A stretch of DNA of 64,000 bases, taken from assembly GCF_018343535.1 (NCBI RefSeq), contig NZ_JAGYPF010000006.1:1-64000 (forward strand), written 5' to 3'. Made by a program: the position numbers and the translations under genes. Of this stretch, positions 25,125 through 34,050 are shown one piece after another (position 1 is the stretch's first letter; every line of letters begins with the position of its first letter). Under the pieces are notes generated by a model, which did no database searches, was not told where the DNA came from, and saw only the letters and a program-made list of their open reading frames with translations. Origin of the DNA: Neobacillus rhizophilus (GTDB lineage Bacteria > Bacillota > Bacilli > Bacillales > Cytobacillaceae).

Positions 25125-26786
25125 ATGATTACAATGAGAGAAGTTTTACATTTCCCTGAACTTCAGAAAGCGGTGGTCCATGCCGGGAAGGGCGGTTTAA
25201 GCCGGAAGGTTCGCTGGGTTCATGTAATGGATACTGAGGACGTAGGCCTCTTTTTAGAGGGAGGAGAATTTCTTTTGACATGTGGACAAGTATGGCCACA
25301 AAATAAACAAGCGGAAGAAAGACTTCTCAACTCTTTTCTTCGCAACCAAATTTCGGGTATTCTCTTTGCCACCGGACGATACTTAACCGGATGCCCTGCT
25401 GCAGCATTAGAATTTGGTGAAAAAAATTCCATTCCTATTATCGAGGTCCCATATAATGTCCCGTTCGTGAAAATTACCGAACATATTCATCTAGAAATTA
25501 TAGACCGCAACTATAAGAAAATGGAGCGATCCGCCCGGGTTCCAATTGAACTCAAAGATAAATTACAATCTTCTCCCAGTTACTCGTCAATTTGCGAAAT
25601 TCTTGCCGATTATCTTAATTGCCCAGTTGCGATAACGGATACTGCCAATCAAATCTTTGTAAAGGCGTCTCCAAACGGAGGAGAACGTGTTAATTTCCAA
25701 AAGTGCATAAACACTTTTATTCAAAACAGTCACTCCCATCAGCAGATGAATAATGTAAAAACCTTATATTTAACTAACAATACCCCGCCCTATACTATGA
25801 ACGTTCCGATAAAGATAGAGGGAAAAGAAAGGGGTACTCTATGGCTGATATGTCCGGAACAAGAATTAAAAGAAGAGTTTGCATATAGCCTCAATTTTGC
25901 CGCAGACATCCTGAGTGATATCGTTATAAATAATCAAGATCTCGAGGCAAGAAGCAGGCAGTTACGTCTAGAATTACTGGAACTTCTGCTTGAAAATCCT
26001 GAAACTGCCTCAATCGTCATAGAAGAAAAAATTCAGGAGCTTAGAATCGAACAACAACAAAACCATTGGCTGGCAGGGCTTATCCTTGTCGGGGTAAACA
26101 AGCTTACTTCTCCCCTCTCAATTGGAATGGAGTCAATACGTGATGAATGTAAAAAATGGATTGATGAAACCGAAGGGTTGAACGGCTTTTGCGAGATATA
26201 TAAGGAGCAGTTAGTCCTATTTATATCATCTAATCTAGATAAAGCTCCTATTAAACAAGCAGTCAATCATTTACAAAATAATTTAAGAAATACAACTGCC
26301 CAAACAGCTCCCGTCGTGGTATTAGGAGAAACAAAACAACACGTTTTGTCTTTTAAAGAAAGTTACCATGAGGCTAAAGCTTTAGCGCCTTTAGTCCTCC
26401 ATCAAAGCCATTCGGGGGGTACCTACTTTTCTGACCAATTGAAACGTGAAATGTTCCTTTACGGAGGACTAAGCCCCAAAAAAGCGATGGAATTTAGAAC
26501 AATCATCTTACCAAAGGAATTATTGACTGAACATGGAACAACTCTATACGAAACGTTAAAATGCCTTGCATTAAATAACTATAATCGTGATAAGGTAACA
26601 AAAGAGCTTCACATTCATCTTAATACTTTACGCTATCGCATTAAAAGAATCGAACAACTTTTTGATGAAAGCTTAACGTCGCCACGATGCCAATTTTGGA
26701 TTCAGGTAGCTCTTGACCTTGAATCATTGGCCACTGAATACAAAGAATCGGATCAGAAAAATGAACTAGAAGGCGATATAGCATAA
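25125..26786 (+). CDS. PucR-family regulator, paralogue 2
   Basis: A 553-residue paralogue of the gene at 23154 with the same order of domains: N-terminal PucR domain (HVMDTEDVGLFLEGGEFLLTCG; ISGILFATGRYL), central CdaR-like part, and C-terminal HTH_30 (TKELHIHLNTLRYRIKRIEQLFD). Start is ATG 25125 after AAGGAG; GTG 25116 is too close to that site. The middle of the protein differs more from paralogue 1 than the ends do, suggesting different ligands. It is convergent with the permease gene, sharing a terminator. Confidence 0.88.
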   Translation: MITMREVLHFPELQKAVVHAGKGGLSRKVRWVHVMDTEDVGLFLEGGEFLLTCGQVWPQNKQAEERLLNSFLRNQISGILFATGRYLTGCPAAALEFGEKNSIPIIEVPYNVPFVKITEHIHLEIIDRNYKKMERSARVPIELKDKLQSSPSYSSICEILADYLNCPVAITDTANQIFVKASPNGGERVNFQKCINTFIQNSHSHQQMNNVKTLYLTNNTPPYTMNVPIKIEGKERGTLWLICPEQELKEEFAYSLNFAADILSDIVINNQDLEARSRQLRLELLELLLENPETASIVIEEKIQELRIEQQQNHWLAGLILVGVNKLTSPLSIGMESIRDECKKWIDETEGLNGFCEIYKEQLVLFISSNLDKAPIKQAVNHLQNNLRNTTAQTAPVVVLGETKQHVLSFKESYHEAKALAPLVLHQSHSGGTYFSDQLKREMFLYGGLSPKKAMEFRTIILPKELLTEHGTTLYETLKCLALNNYNRDKVTKELHIHLNTLRYRIKRIEQLFDESLTSPRCQFWIQVALDLESLATEYKESDQKNELEGDIA

Positions 26787-26790
26787 TCTA

Positions 26791-26827
26791 AAAAAGGTCT
26801 AATGGGGAACTCCCATTAGACCTTTTT
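26791..26827. terminator. Bidirectional terminator
   Basis: AAAAAGGTCTAATGGG pairs perfectly with CCCATTAGACCTTTTT around five bases. It separates the convergent PucR and permease genes and carries a T-run on both strands. Confidence 0.88.
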
Positions 26828-26831
26828 CACG

Positions 26832-28235
26832 CTATTCAGCATTAGTTATTTCAGGATTAAGGATGTTAGCATTTATTGATTTTTTCCGGGATAGGTTCGT
26901 TTTAATGGCATAAATGATGACTACTACAACGGCACTAAGTATGCTTAAGGTAAACTGAGACCGGGTACTAGCGTTAAAAGCCATTGTCGTGATGACCGCG
27001 ATGATTGATAAACTGGCCAAAATTGTCAGATACGGGTATGCCCACATCCGTAATTTAAGACGCTCAGGCTCTTCACGCTCGATCTTTTTGCGAAGTATTA
27101 GCTGCGAAATAGCGATTAATAAGTAGACGAACAGCGCAATAGCTCCGGAAGAGTTCAGTAAGAATTGAAACACTGTATCTGGTGATACGAAAGCCATAAT
27201 GACGGAAATGAATCCAAATATCGTACATGTCAGGATTGCTTTTAACGGGACTCCTCTTTTTGTCACTTGTGTAATCCATTTAGGGGCGTCTCCTTTATCC
27301 CCCAGAGCAAATAACATCCTCGAAGCAGTGTATATGCCGGAGTTCAAACATGAAAGGACGGCTGTTACAACAACCAGGTTCATAATCGTATCAGCGTATG
27401 GCATCCCCATTACTTTAAGTGCACTAACATACGGATTTGTAAGCGCTTTAGCATCATTCCAAGGAATAACACTTACGATAATAAAGACGGACCCTACATA
27501 GAACGTCATGATTCGGACAATAACAGAGTTTACCGCTTTTACGACTGCCTTTTCAGATTCTACCGACTCAGCAGCTGCAATTGTTACGATTTCGGAACCA
27601 ACGAAGGAAAAAATAATGGTAGCAACAGCGATAAAGACGATTCCAGGACCTTTAGGAATAAATCCGCCATGTGATGTTAAGTTAGACAAGTGCATTTCTG
27701 TGCCAGGTAATAAACCAAAAATGTAGGCGCCACCTAGGGTAAGAAATAAAGTAATGGCAACAATTTTAATTAATGAAAACCAATACTCAAATTCACCATA
27801 GGCTTTAACTGAAAATATATTCGTGATCGTTAAGGCTACAAGCAAGATTAGATTTAAAGCCCAGAGAGATACATTAGGAAACAACCAATCTCTTAATATA
27901 GCAGCCCCGGCAATTGCTTCTACTGCAATAACAATAACCCAGAAATACCAGTACAGCCAGCCCACGGTGAAACCCGCCCAATTTCCCAGTGCCTCGCGTG
28001 CATAATCTGAAAATGATCCTAATGATGGCTTAGCAACAACCATTTCCCCGAGCATTCTCATAATAAGAATGACTAGGATCCCCGCCAATAATGCTGTAAT
28101 TACAGCAGCCGGACCTGTCATCTGGATGATAGCCCCGCTCCCCACAAATAAACCCGCACCGATTGAGCCGCCAAAAGCAATCATTGTCAAATGCCTAATC
28201 TTTAGGCCTTTTTGCAGTTGTCCTTCCTGGTTCAT
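26832..28235 (-). CDS. APC-family permease, probably creatinine/creatine uptake
   Basis: A 467-residue permease with about 12 helices and the amino acid-polyamine-organocation signature near the start (MIAFGGSIGAGLFVGSG), as in GabP and related carriers. It lies 58 bp downstream of creatininase on the same strand, so the two are almost certainly one operon. Uptake of creatinine or creatine is inferred from that position; sarcosine or another amino acid remains possible. Confidence 0.85.
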   Translation of the reverse strand: MNQEGQLQKGLKIRHLTMIAFGGSIGAGLFVGSGAIIQMTGPAAVITALLAGILVILIMRMLGEMVVAKPSLGSFSDYAREALGNWAGFTVGWLYWYFWVIVIAVEAIAGAAILRDWLFPNVSLWALNLILLVALTITNIFSVKAYGEFEYWFSLIKIVAITLFLTLGGAYIFGLLPGTEMHLSNLTSHGGFIPKGPGIVFIAVATIIFSFVGSEIVTIAAAESVESEKAVVKAVNSVIVRIMTFYVGSVFIIVSVIPWNDAKALTNPYVSALKVMGMPYADTIMNLVVVTAVLSCLNSGIYTASRMLFALGDKGDAPKWITQVTKRGVPLKAILTCTIFGFISVIMAFVSPDTVFQFLLNSSGAIALFVYLLIAISQLILRKKIEREEPERLKLRMWAYPYLTILASLSIIAVITTMAFNASTRSQFTLSILSAVVVVIIYAIKTNLSRKKSINANILNPEITNAE

Positions 28236-28293
28236 AAAATCTCCCCTTATTAAAGATTATTTTTTGTTTAGATGTAAAACAAACAAATGGAGA

Positions 28294-29070
28294 CTATTTA
28301 AAGGTGACCAAATCTAAGGAGAATTCTTTTTTCAAAAAGGAAACTATTGTTTTTGTTGCATCTTCTACGATTAGTTTTCCTTTTGCAGAAGAGCTGGATC
28401 GTGCTGAATGCAAGCATCCTGTAGGCGGGATAAGCGATTTATCAGGAGGAAAGCATTGATACGTTGGAGGACTAACCATTCCATCATCCGTTATCAAATC
28501 TTCGTTAACAAGTTCTGGTGAAAAATGCATCATTAAGGAAGTTTCTGAGATTGCTGCGTGCTCCAGGGCCCAGCCCGGGAATTTTACTTCATTAAATACT
28601 TTTGAAATGGTTTCAGCTGATAGATTATCCCACCAATTGCAAATTAATACCTTAGGAAACTCTTCTGTTTGATTTCGAAGCAAGAGATCGCAAGCTTCCG
28701 AAAGAAATGCCTCATTCTCATAATGGGCACTGAAAATGAGAATTTGCTTCCAGCCATCAGCTGCGAACTCTTTCAATAAATCGTATACTAATGAGGTTAA
28801 AGTAGAGCCGTTTAGATCAATCGTTCCCGGGAACATCGGCCCGCCGCCTGAGGCCGGAAGTGATTTATACCCATAGGATACTGTTGGGGCTACTACCGCA
28901 TTTACTTCCTGGGCGATAGCTAAGCTAAACTGCGTCGCGATGATTGTGTCAACACCAAGCGGCAAATGGGGGCCATGTTGTTCTGTAGAGCCGACAGGCA
29001 ATATTAAGAGCCCATTCTCTACTTTGTCACGATATTCTTTCCAGGTCATATTACTAATAAGACGATTCAT
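28294..29070 (-). CDS. Creatininase (creatinine amidohydrolase)
   Basis: A 258-residue enzyme that interconverts creatinine and creatine. The two-metal site is intact: E30-Q-H32 and D41 in the STEQHG...VD segment and H116-Y-E118 in AHYEN, each four below the numbering of the Pseudomonas enzyme. Also conserved are YGYKS, SGGG, FPGT, the tryptophans in NWWD and PGWALEH, and ISETS. These separate it from the altered family member at 4518. Start at 29070 follows AAAGGAG. It is first in an operon with the permease and divergent from creatinase. Confidence 0.92.
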   Translation of the reverse strand: MNRLISNMTWKEYRDKVENGLLILPVGSTEQHGPHLPLGVDTIIATQFSLAIAQEVNAVVAPTVSYGYKSLPASGGGPMFPGTIDLNGSTLTSLVYDLLKEFAADGWKQILIFSAHYENEAFLSEACDLLLRNQTEEFPKVLICNWWDNLSAETISKVFNEVKFPGWALEHAAISETSLMMHFSPELVNEDLITDDGMVSPPTYQCFPPDKSLIPPTGCLHSARSSSSAKGKLIVEDATKTIVSFLKKEFSLDLVTFK

Positions 29071-29585
29071 TCCTCTACTCCTTTCAATTGTAATAATCTT
29101 CTGCATCACGTGCTGAAACTGCCTTCATTAATCTGAAATCCTATTGTTACCTCCCAACTTCTGTCATGTATCCTCCTAGCTGCTAATGGCTTTGTTTTTT
29201 AAATCTTAACACCCTATGAAAACGATTACTATTGACCCAAAGTGCTGAATTTTCGGAAAATTGTACATAATTTTATATCTATTTTAGACAAATACAACAA
29301 AATGACAAGCAAAAGAGGAGATTTCTACAAACTAGCTTTCAATGTATTGGACCTATCTTGTACTGCGTGCACAAAATATCCCCTGTTTTTAAATCAAATA
29401 TTAAGCATGAACATCCAATTGTTAACACGGAATATCGGTTGTAAGATGAAATTATATCAGGTAGTTTTCAAAATATTAAAAAATTGGCGGTGGTTGCTAT
29501 AAGTACATAAGAATAGAAGACTTTGATTTTCAGGTTAGCAAAGTTTAAAAATAAATTTTATTATCAGGAAGGCAGGAGAAGAAAC
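29071..29585. other. Divergent control region of creatininase and creatinase
   Basis: A 515-bp A/T-rich region between divergent starts, large enough for regulator binding. It holds a cre-like box at 29217-29230. An 86-codon frame at 29242-29502 lacks a ribosome binding site and looks spurious. PucR sites are expected here, but I could not define a motif by eye. Confidence 0.45.
29217..29230. promoter_or_regulatory. cre-like box before creatinase
   Basis: TGAAAACGATTACT matches the CcpA consensus TGWAANCGNTNWCA at 13 of 14 positions. Confidence 0.5.
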
Positions 29586-30821
29586 ATGCAACAAATCACA
29601 GATCTTGAAAGAACGAAAATTCTGCACAACGGCGAAAAGTTTAAAGGAACTTTCTCAAAAGCTGAAATGGAGCGCCGTAATACAAACCTTCGCAATTACA
29701 TGGCTTCAAAAGATATTGACGCTGTACTATTCACTTCTTACCATAACATTAACTATTACAGCGATTTCTTATTTACTTCTTTCAATCGGAATTATGGACT
29801 AGTTGTTACACAAAACAAACATGTAACAGTCAGTGCCAACATCGATGGCGGTATGCCTTGGAGAAGAAGCTTCGATGAAAATATCGTTTACACTGACTGG
29901 AGAAGAGACAACTACTTCTTTGCAATCCTAAAAGTTTTGGAAGAAGCCGGAGTTAAAAATGGCCGTATCGGTATTGAAGAAGACAATGTATCAGTTGATC
30001 TTCGCAGAAAATTTGTTGACGCATTTCCAAACTTTGAATTAGTCGATGTTTCTCACGATATTCAGAGATCACGTTGGATCAAATCTGCAGAAGAAATCCA
30101 ACACATTAAAAATGGTGCAAGGATCGCTGACATTGGCGGTTATGCAGTTGTTGAAGCAATCCGTGAAGGTGTGCCTGAATACGAAGTAGCTCTTGCCGGA
30201 ACGCAAGCAATGACTCGCGAAATTGCAAAATTATATCCGCAGTCTGAATTAAGAGACACATGGGTATGGTTCCAGTCTGGTATTAATACTGATGGTGCTC
30301 ATAGCTGGGCTACATCTAGACAAGTACAAAAAGGTGATATCCTAAGCCTTAACACATTCCCGATGATTGCAGGTTACTATACAGCTTTAGAGCGTACGAT
30401 GTTCTTGGAAGAAGTTTCTGATGCCCATCTTAAATACTGGGAAATCAACGTTGCAGTACACAAACGCGGTATTGAATTAATCAAGTCTGGTGCAGTATGT
30501 AAAGATATCTGTGCAGAGTTAAATGAAATGTTCCGTGAGCATGATTTAGTTAAAAACCGTACATTCGGTTATGGTCACTCTTTCGGGGTTCTATCACACT
30601 ACTATGGCCGTGAAGGCGGGCTGGAATTCCGCGAAGATATCGAAACAGTTCTTCAACCAGGAATGGTCGTTTCTATGGAGCCATGCTTCAATATTCCTGA
30701 AGGACAGCCAGGTGCCGGCGGATACCGTGAGCACGATATCCTAGTTATTAATGAAGATGGTACTGCTGAAGATATCACAGGCTTCCCATTCGGCCCTGAA
30801 TATAACATTATTAAAAAGTAA
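29586..30821 (+). CDS. Creatinase (creatine amidinohydrolase)
   Basis: A 411-residue enzyme hydrolysing creatine to sarcosine and urea. The N-terminal MQQITDLERTKILHNGEK, the TSYHNINYYSDFL segment and the pita-bread C-terminal domain closely follow the Bacillus creatinase used in clinical assays, as I recall it. The catalytic histidine is H239 in NTDGAHSW (His232 in the Pseudomonas enzyme); FGYGHSFGVLSHYYGRE and MVVSMEPC supply the other active-site residues. It does not carry the metal set of true M24 peptidases. Start at 29586 follows AGGCAGGAG; the frame from 29523 adds an unrelated basic leader. Followed by an MFS carrier. Confidence 0.95.
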   Translation: MQQITDLERTKILHNGEKFKGTFSKAEMERRNTNLRNYMASKDIDAVLFTSYHNINYYSDFLFTSFNRNYGLVVTQNKHVTVSANIDGGMPWRRSFDENIVYTDWRRDNYFFAILKVLEEAGVKNGRIGIEEDNVSVDLRRKFVDAFPNFELVDVSHDIQRSRWIKSAEEIQHIKNGARIADIGGYAVVEAIREGVPEYEVALAGTQAMTREIAKLYPQSELRDTWVWFQSGINTDGAHSWATSRQVQKGDILSLNTFPMIAGYYTALERTMFLEEVSDAHLKYWEINVAVHKRGIELIKSGAVCKDICAELNEMFREHDLVKNRTFGYGHSFGVLSHYYGREGGLEFREDIETVLQPGMVVSMEPCFNIPEGQPGAGGYREHDILVINEDGTAEDITGFPFGPEYNIIKK

Positions 30822-30852
30822 TTTAGGCACTAAACTTTTAAAAAAATTTGCT

Positions 30853-30881
30853 AGAACTGGGGGTTCATAACCCCCAGTTCT
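30853..30881 (+). other. Strong hairpin after creatinase
   Basis: AGAACTGGGGGTT pairs perfectly with AACCCCCAGTTCT around three bases. No T-run follows, so it is more likely an mRNA-stabilising or weakly terminating structure between creatinase and the carrier gene than a full terminator. Confidence 0.55.
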
Positions 30882-31007
30882 ATTCGATTATAAAGCAAAA
30901 TACTATTTTTATAGCAGGAGCTCCCTGCCTAGACTCTATCTCTATATTACAGTAGAAATGCTGCTGAAACAGCTATTAATTTATGCCGAAAGGAGCATTA
31001 GAAATAA

Positions 31008-32237
31008 ATGAAGAAAAACCAGCAAATTTGGAAGTATGCCTTGACATCCACATTGGTATCTTTATGTGTAATTGGCTTTGGCAGGATGTCTTATGGGATT
31101 CTAATGCCCTTTATGAAAGATAGTTTATCACTTACTTACCAGCAGGCCGGATTATTGGGCACAGTTACTGCTGTCGGCTATTTGAGCCTAGTTCTCTTTG
31201 TAGGCATATTTGCGGCGAAATGGGGATCGAGGAAGTTAATCATCATCGGGACCTTGCTTGTCACCTGTGGTTTAGTCTATTTAACCTGGACGCAAACTTT
31301 TCTTAGCTGTTTAGTTGGAATGGTGCTGTTAGGGATCGGGGCTGCTTTCACCTATACCCCGCTGGTAAATATCGTGGTGGGATGGTACCCGCAGCAAAGA
31401 GGAATGATGATTGGCTTTATTATTAGCGGTTTAGGATTAGGGTCACTAATTTCAAGCTTACTAATACCAGTCTTTACTGATTGGTTTTCCACCAATGGCT
31501 GGCGATATCTATGGCTTTTATTCAGTTTCGTTACTCTTCTTTCCTCCTTTGTTTCCTATCGAATCCTTCGAGACCCTCCGACAGTGTTACATAAAACTGA
31601 TCAAAAGGGACATTCTTTTGTTCATGATGTGTACCTAAATAAAAAGGTTGTCCTGGTTGCAGTCATTTATGGGTTGATAGGATTTGCTTATTTAATTCCA
31701 CAAAGTTTCCTTTTTAGTTTTTTATTAGACTCACATATTAATCAATATTCTGCTGGCCATATCATGTCTTTGGGAAGCATTATGTCTATCTTTAGCGGGC
31801 CGTTGTGGGGAACGATTTCGGACAAAATTGGCAGGAAAACGTCCATGCTTATTACCCTTTTTCTAGGTGCCGTCTCCATGATCATCCCGATCATATTTCC
31901 GGTTTACCTTGGGTTTGTCATCTGTCAATTCCTGTGGGGGATTACTTACGTCGGAATGCTCTCACTAATCCAAGCCCTTTCAACAGAGCAGGTTCATCAG
32001 TCTTATGCCCCTGTTGCCTTAGGCTATGTCACTGTTTATTTTGCTGTCGGACAATTTATTGGCCCCGGCCTTGGCGGCTGGTTCATCGACTATCTTGGTG
32101 GAATTCCCTCCGCGTTATATCTTTGCAGCGGGCTCCTTCTAGCAGCCTTTGTATTATCCACACAATTAAATAAAAAAATAAAAGGAAAGCTGTTATTCGA
32201 AAAGAAGCATCATGAATTAAAGGAAAGCCATGAATGA
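31008..32237 (+). CDS. MFS transporter (YbfB/YjiJ-like)
   Basis: A 409-residue carrier with about 12 helices, beginning with IGFGRMSYGILMPFMKDSLSL, typical of YbfB/YjiJ-type MFS proteins, and with the repeated motif GTISDKIGRKTSM between helices 8 and 9. It lies 186 bp downstream of creatinase on the same strand and shares the terminator at 32251 with lpd. Context suggests uptake of creatine or efflux of a product; the substrate is not shown by sequence. Confidence 0.83.
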   Translation: MKKNQQIWKYALTSTLVSLCVIGFGRMSYGILMPFMKDSLSLTYQQAGLLGTVTAVGYLSLVLFVGIFAAKWGSRKLIIIGTLLVTCGLVYLTWTQTFLSCLVGMVLLGIGAAFTYTPLVNIVVGWYPQQRGMMIGFIISGLGLGSLISSLLIPVFTDWFSTNGWRYLWLLFSFVTLLSSFVSYRILRDPPTVLHKTDQKGHSFVHDVYLNKKVVLVAVIYGLIGFAYLIPQSFLFSFLLDSHINQYSAGHIMSLGSIMSIFSGPLWGTISDKIGRKTSMLITLFLGAVSMIIPIIFPVYLGFVICQFLWGITYVGMLSLIQALSTEQVHQSYAPVALGYVTVYFAVGQFIGPGLGGWFIDYLGGIPSALYLCSGLLLAAFVLSTQLNKKIKGKLLFEKKHHELKESHE

Positions 32238-32250
32238 ATTCCTATGTAAG

Positions 32251-32278
32251 AAGGGTAACCCAATACTGGGTTACCCTT
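32251..32278 (+). terminator. Terminator between MFS gene and lpd
   Basis: AAGGGTAACCCA and TGGGTTACCCTT form a perfect 12-bp stem with a 4-base loop, followed by TT and an A/T-rich tail. It also lies directly after the lpd stop on the minus strand. Confidence 0.8.
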
Positions 32279-32285
32279 TTAATAA

Positions 32286-33686
32286 TTAGGCATGTATTTC
32301 CTTACCCTCAACTGCCAGTGCCGCTTCACCAATCGCCTCTGCTAAGGTCGGATGAGGATGGATGGTATGAGCAATCTCCATCGAGGTAGCATTTAATACT
32401 TGAGCTAGCCCCAGTTCCGTAATCATATCGGTTACATGCGGTCCAATCATATGAGCCCCTAACAGCTTATTGGACTCTTGATCAACAACCAGCTTGACAA
32501 AGCCATCTGCTTCCCCAAACACAAGCGCTTTACCGATTGCCCGGAATGCGAATTTACCGGTTTTCACCTGATATCCTTTTTCTTTTGCCTCATCTTCTGT
32601 CAGGCCGACACTTGCTACCTCAGGGCTTGAATATATACATTTTGAAACAAGCGTATAATCGAGCGGTGCTGTTTTTTCGCCTGCCATATGTTCAACAGCG
32701 ATGATGCCCTCATGGGAGGCAACATGGGCAAGCTGCAAGCCGCCAATCACATCACCAATGGCATAAATGTTCGGTTCATTTGTTTGATAGAATTCGTTCG
32801 TTTGAATGATTCCACGTTCCACGGCAACCGTTGTATTCTCTAGACCAAAGCCTTCTACATTGGCCAGTCTTCCGACTGATACGAGCAGTTTATCGGCGGA
32901 ATAGGGAACTTCCTTCCCTTTAAGTTCCGCTTTAATCGATACACCTTCCCCTTTTTCCAATGTTTCTGGCAGTACCTTTGCCCCAGTGACAATTTTTACG
33001 CCTTTTTTCTTCATAAGACGCTGTGCTTCCTTCGAAATTTCTTTATCCTCTGTCGGCAAAATGCGATCGGCATATTCGATGACTGTTACTTCTAAACCAA
33101 AGTCAATTAACATAGAAGCCCATTCGATACCAATGACACCGCCGCCAACAATCAGAATAGAACTAGGCAGTTCTTCCATTTGCAGTGCTTCATCCGATGT
33201 CATGACATACTTCCCGTCCGCCTCCAAACCGGGAAGTGTCCTTGGGCGGGAACCTGTTGCAATTAAAATATTTTGACAGTTTAAGAGGATATCCTCATCC
33301 TCATTGTTCAGTCTTACCGAAACATTACCTGCCCCTAAAACCCTGCCTTTACCTTCATAAACATCGATTTTTCCCTTTTTCAGCAAATGCTGTACACCCT
33401 TAAACAAGCGTTCCGTGATTTCTTCCTTCCGAGCCTGAACTTTTCGAAAATCCAGGCTGACTTCAGGAGCAATCACCCCGAATTTTTCTCCGTGTTTTGC
33501 ATTTGCAAATACTTCCGCACTTCTCAACAATGCCTTGCTTGGAATACAGCCTGCATGAAGACATGTTCCGCCGAGCTTCCCTTTTTCCACTACTGCTGTT
33601 TTTAAACCTAATTGAGACGCCCGAATGGCTGACACATACCCGCCTGTTCCCCCGCCGATAATGACAACATCATATTGCTTTGACAT
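32286..33686 (-). CDS. lpd: Dihydrolipoyl dehydrogenase
   Basis: A 466-residue flavoprotein that reoxidises dihydrolipoyl groups with NAD+. It has the N-terminal GGGTGGY FAD loop, redox disulfide CLHAGCIPSK (C at about 43 and 48), NAD loop IVGGGVIGIEWASM, AIGDVIGG, and C-terminal HPHPTLAEA with the active-site histidine. The sequence is of the BkdV type. As last gene of the glycine operon it is the natural L-protein of the cleavage system. Separated from the HesB-like gene by 25 bp. Confidence 0.93.
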   Translation of the reverse strand: MSKQYDVVIIGGGTGGYVSAIRASQLGLKTAVVEKGKLGGTCLHAGCIPSKALLRSAEVFANAKHGEKFGVIAPEVSLDFRKVQARKEEITERLFKGVQHLLKKGKIDVYEGKGRVLGAGNVSVRLNNEDEDILLNCQNILIATGSRPRTLPGLEADGKYVMTSDEALQMEELPSSILIVGGGVIGIEWASMLIDFGLEVTVIEYADRILPTEDKEISKEAQRLMKKKGVKIVTGAKVLPETLEKGEGVSIKAELKGKEVPYSADKLLVSVGRLANVEGFGLENTTVAVERGIIQTNEFYQTNEPNIYAIGDVIGGLQLAHVASHEGIIAVEHMAGEKTAPLDYTLVSKCIYSSPEVASVGLTEDEAKEKGYQVKTGKFAFRAIGKALVFGEADGFVKLVVDQESNKLLGAHMIGPHVTDMITELGLAQVLNATSMEIAHTIHPHPTLAEAIGEAALAVEGKEIHA

Positions 33687-33711
33687 TCTATATATCTCCT
33701 TTTATATCTAT

Positions 33712-34014
33712 TTAAAACTCAATTGCACATGCACTTGAGCTAAAACTTTCGCCAACCTGAAAACCATATTCCTCTGTATAATCAATTTGAGTTATTTCAT
33801 CTAAATAGCGTTTTGTAAAATGGTCAATTCGAATTTGAATTCCTTCATATTCAATAACCGTGTCATTCCGTCGCATTCCATCAAAAATAAGATTAAATTT
33901 CACTGAAATTCCGCATCCGCCGGCAATATCAGCATCAATCCGCGGAAGCTGATCTTCGTTCGTCTTCATTTTTTTTAGCTTGTTCACTGCTGCTTCTGTT
34001 AAGCTGATTACCAA
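33712..34014 (-). CDS. HesB/IscA-like protein
   Basis: A 100-residue protein of the iron-sulfur cluster biosynthesis (HesB-like) fold. Standard A-type carriers have three cysteines (C...CxC). Here one cysteine is in AGGCGISVKF and one in the C-terminal SSACAIEF, so the CxC pair is incomplete. It sits between lipA and lpd in the glycine operon, where LipA and the serine dehydratase both need 4Fe-4S clusters. A role as a dedicated cluster carrier is plausible but not shown, because the ligand set is atypical. Confidence 0.75.
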   Translation of the reverse strand: MVISLTEAAVNKLKKMKTNEDQLPRIDADIAGGCGISVKFNLIFDGMRRNDTVIEYEGIQIRIDHFTKRYLDEITQIDYTEEYGFQVGESFSSSACAIEF

Positions 34015-34050
34015 TTCTCTCTCTCCCCCTTTATAGCCTTACACGGCTAC

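Noticed and set aside
27435..27450. cre box inside the permease gene
   Set aside because: TGTAAGCGCTTTAG matches 12 of 14 positions but is deep within the coding region; likely chance.
29242..29502. 86-codon frame between creatininase and creatinase
   Set aside because: No ribosome binding site and an irregular composition; the region fits a control region better.
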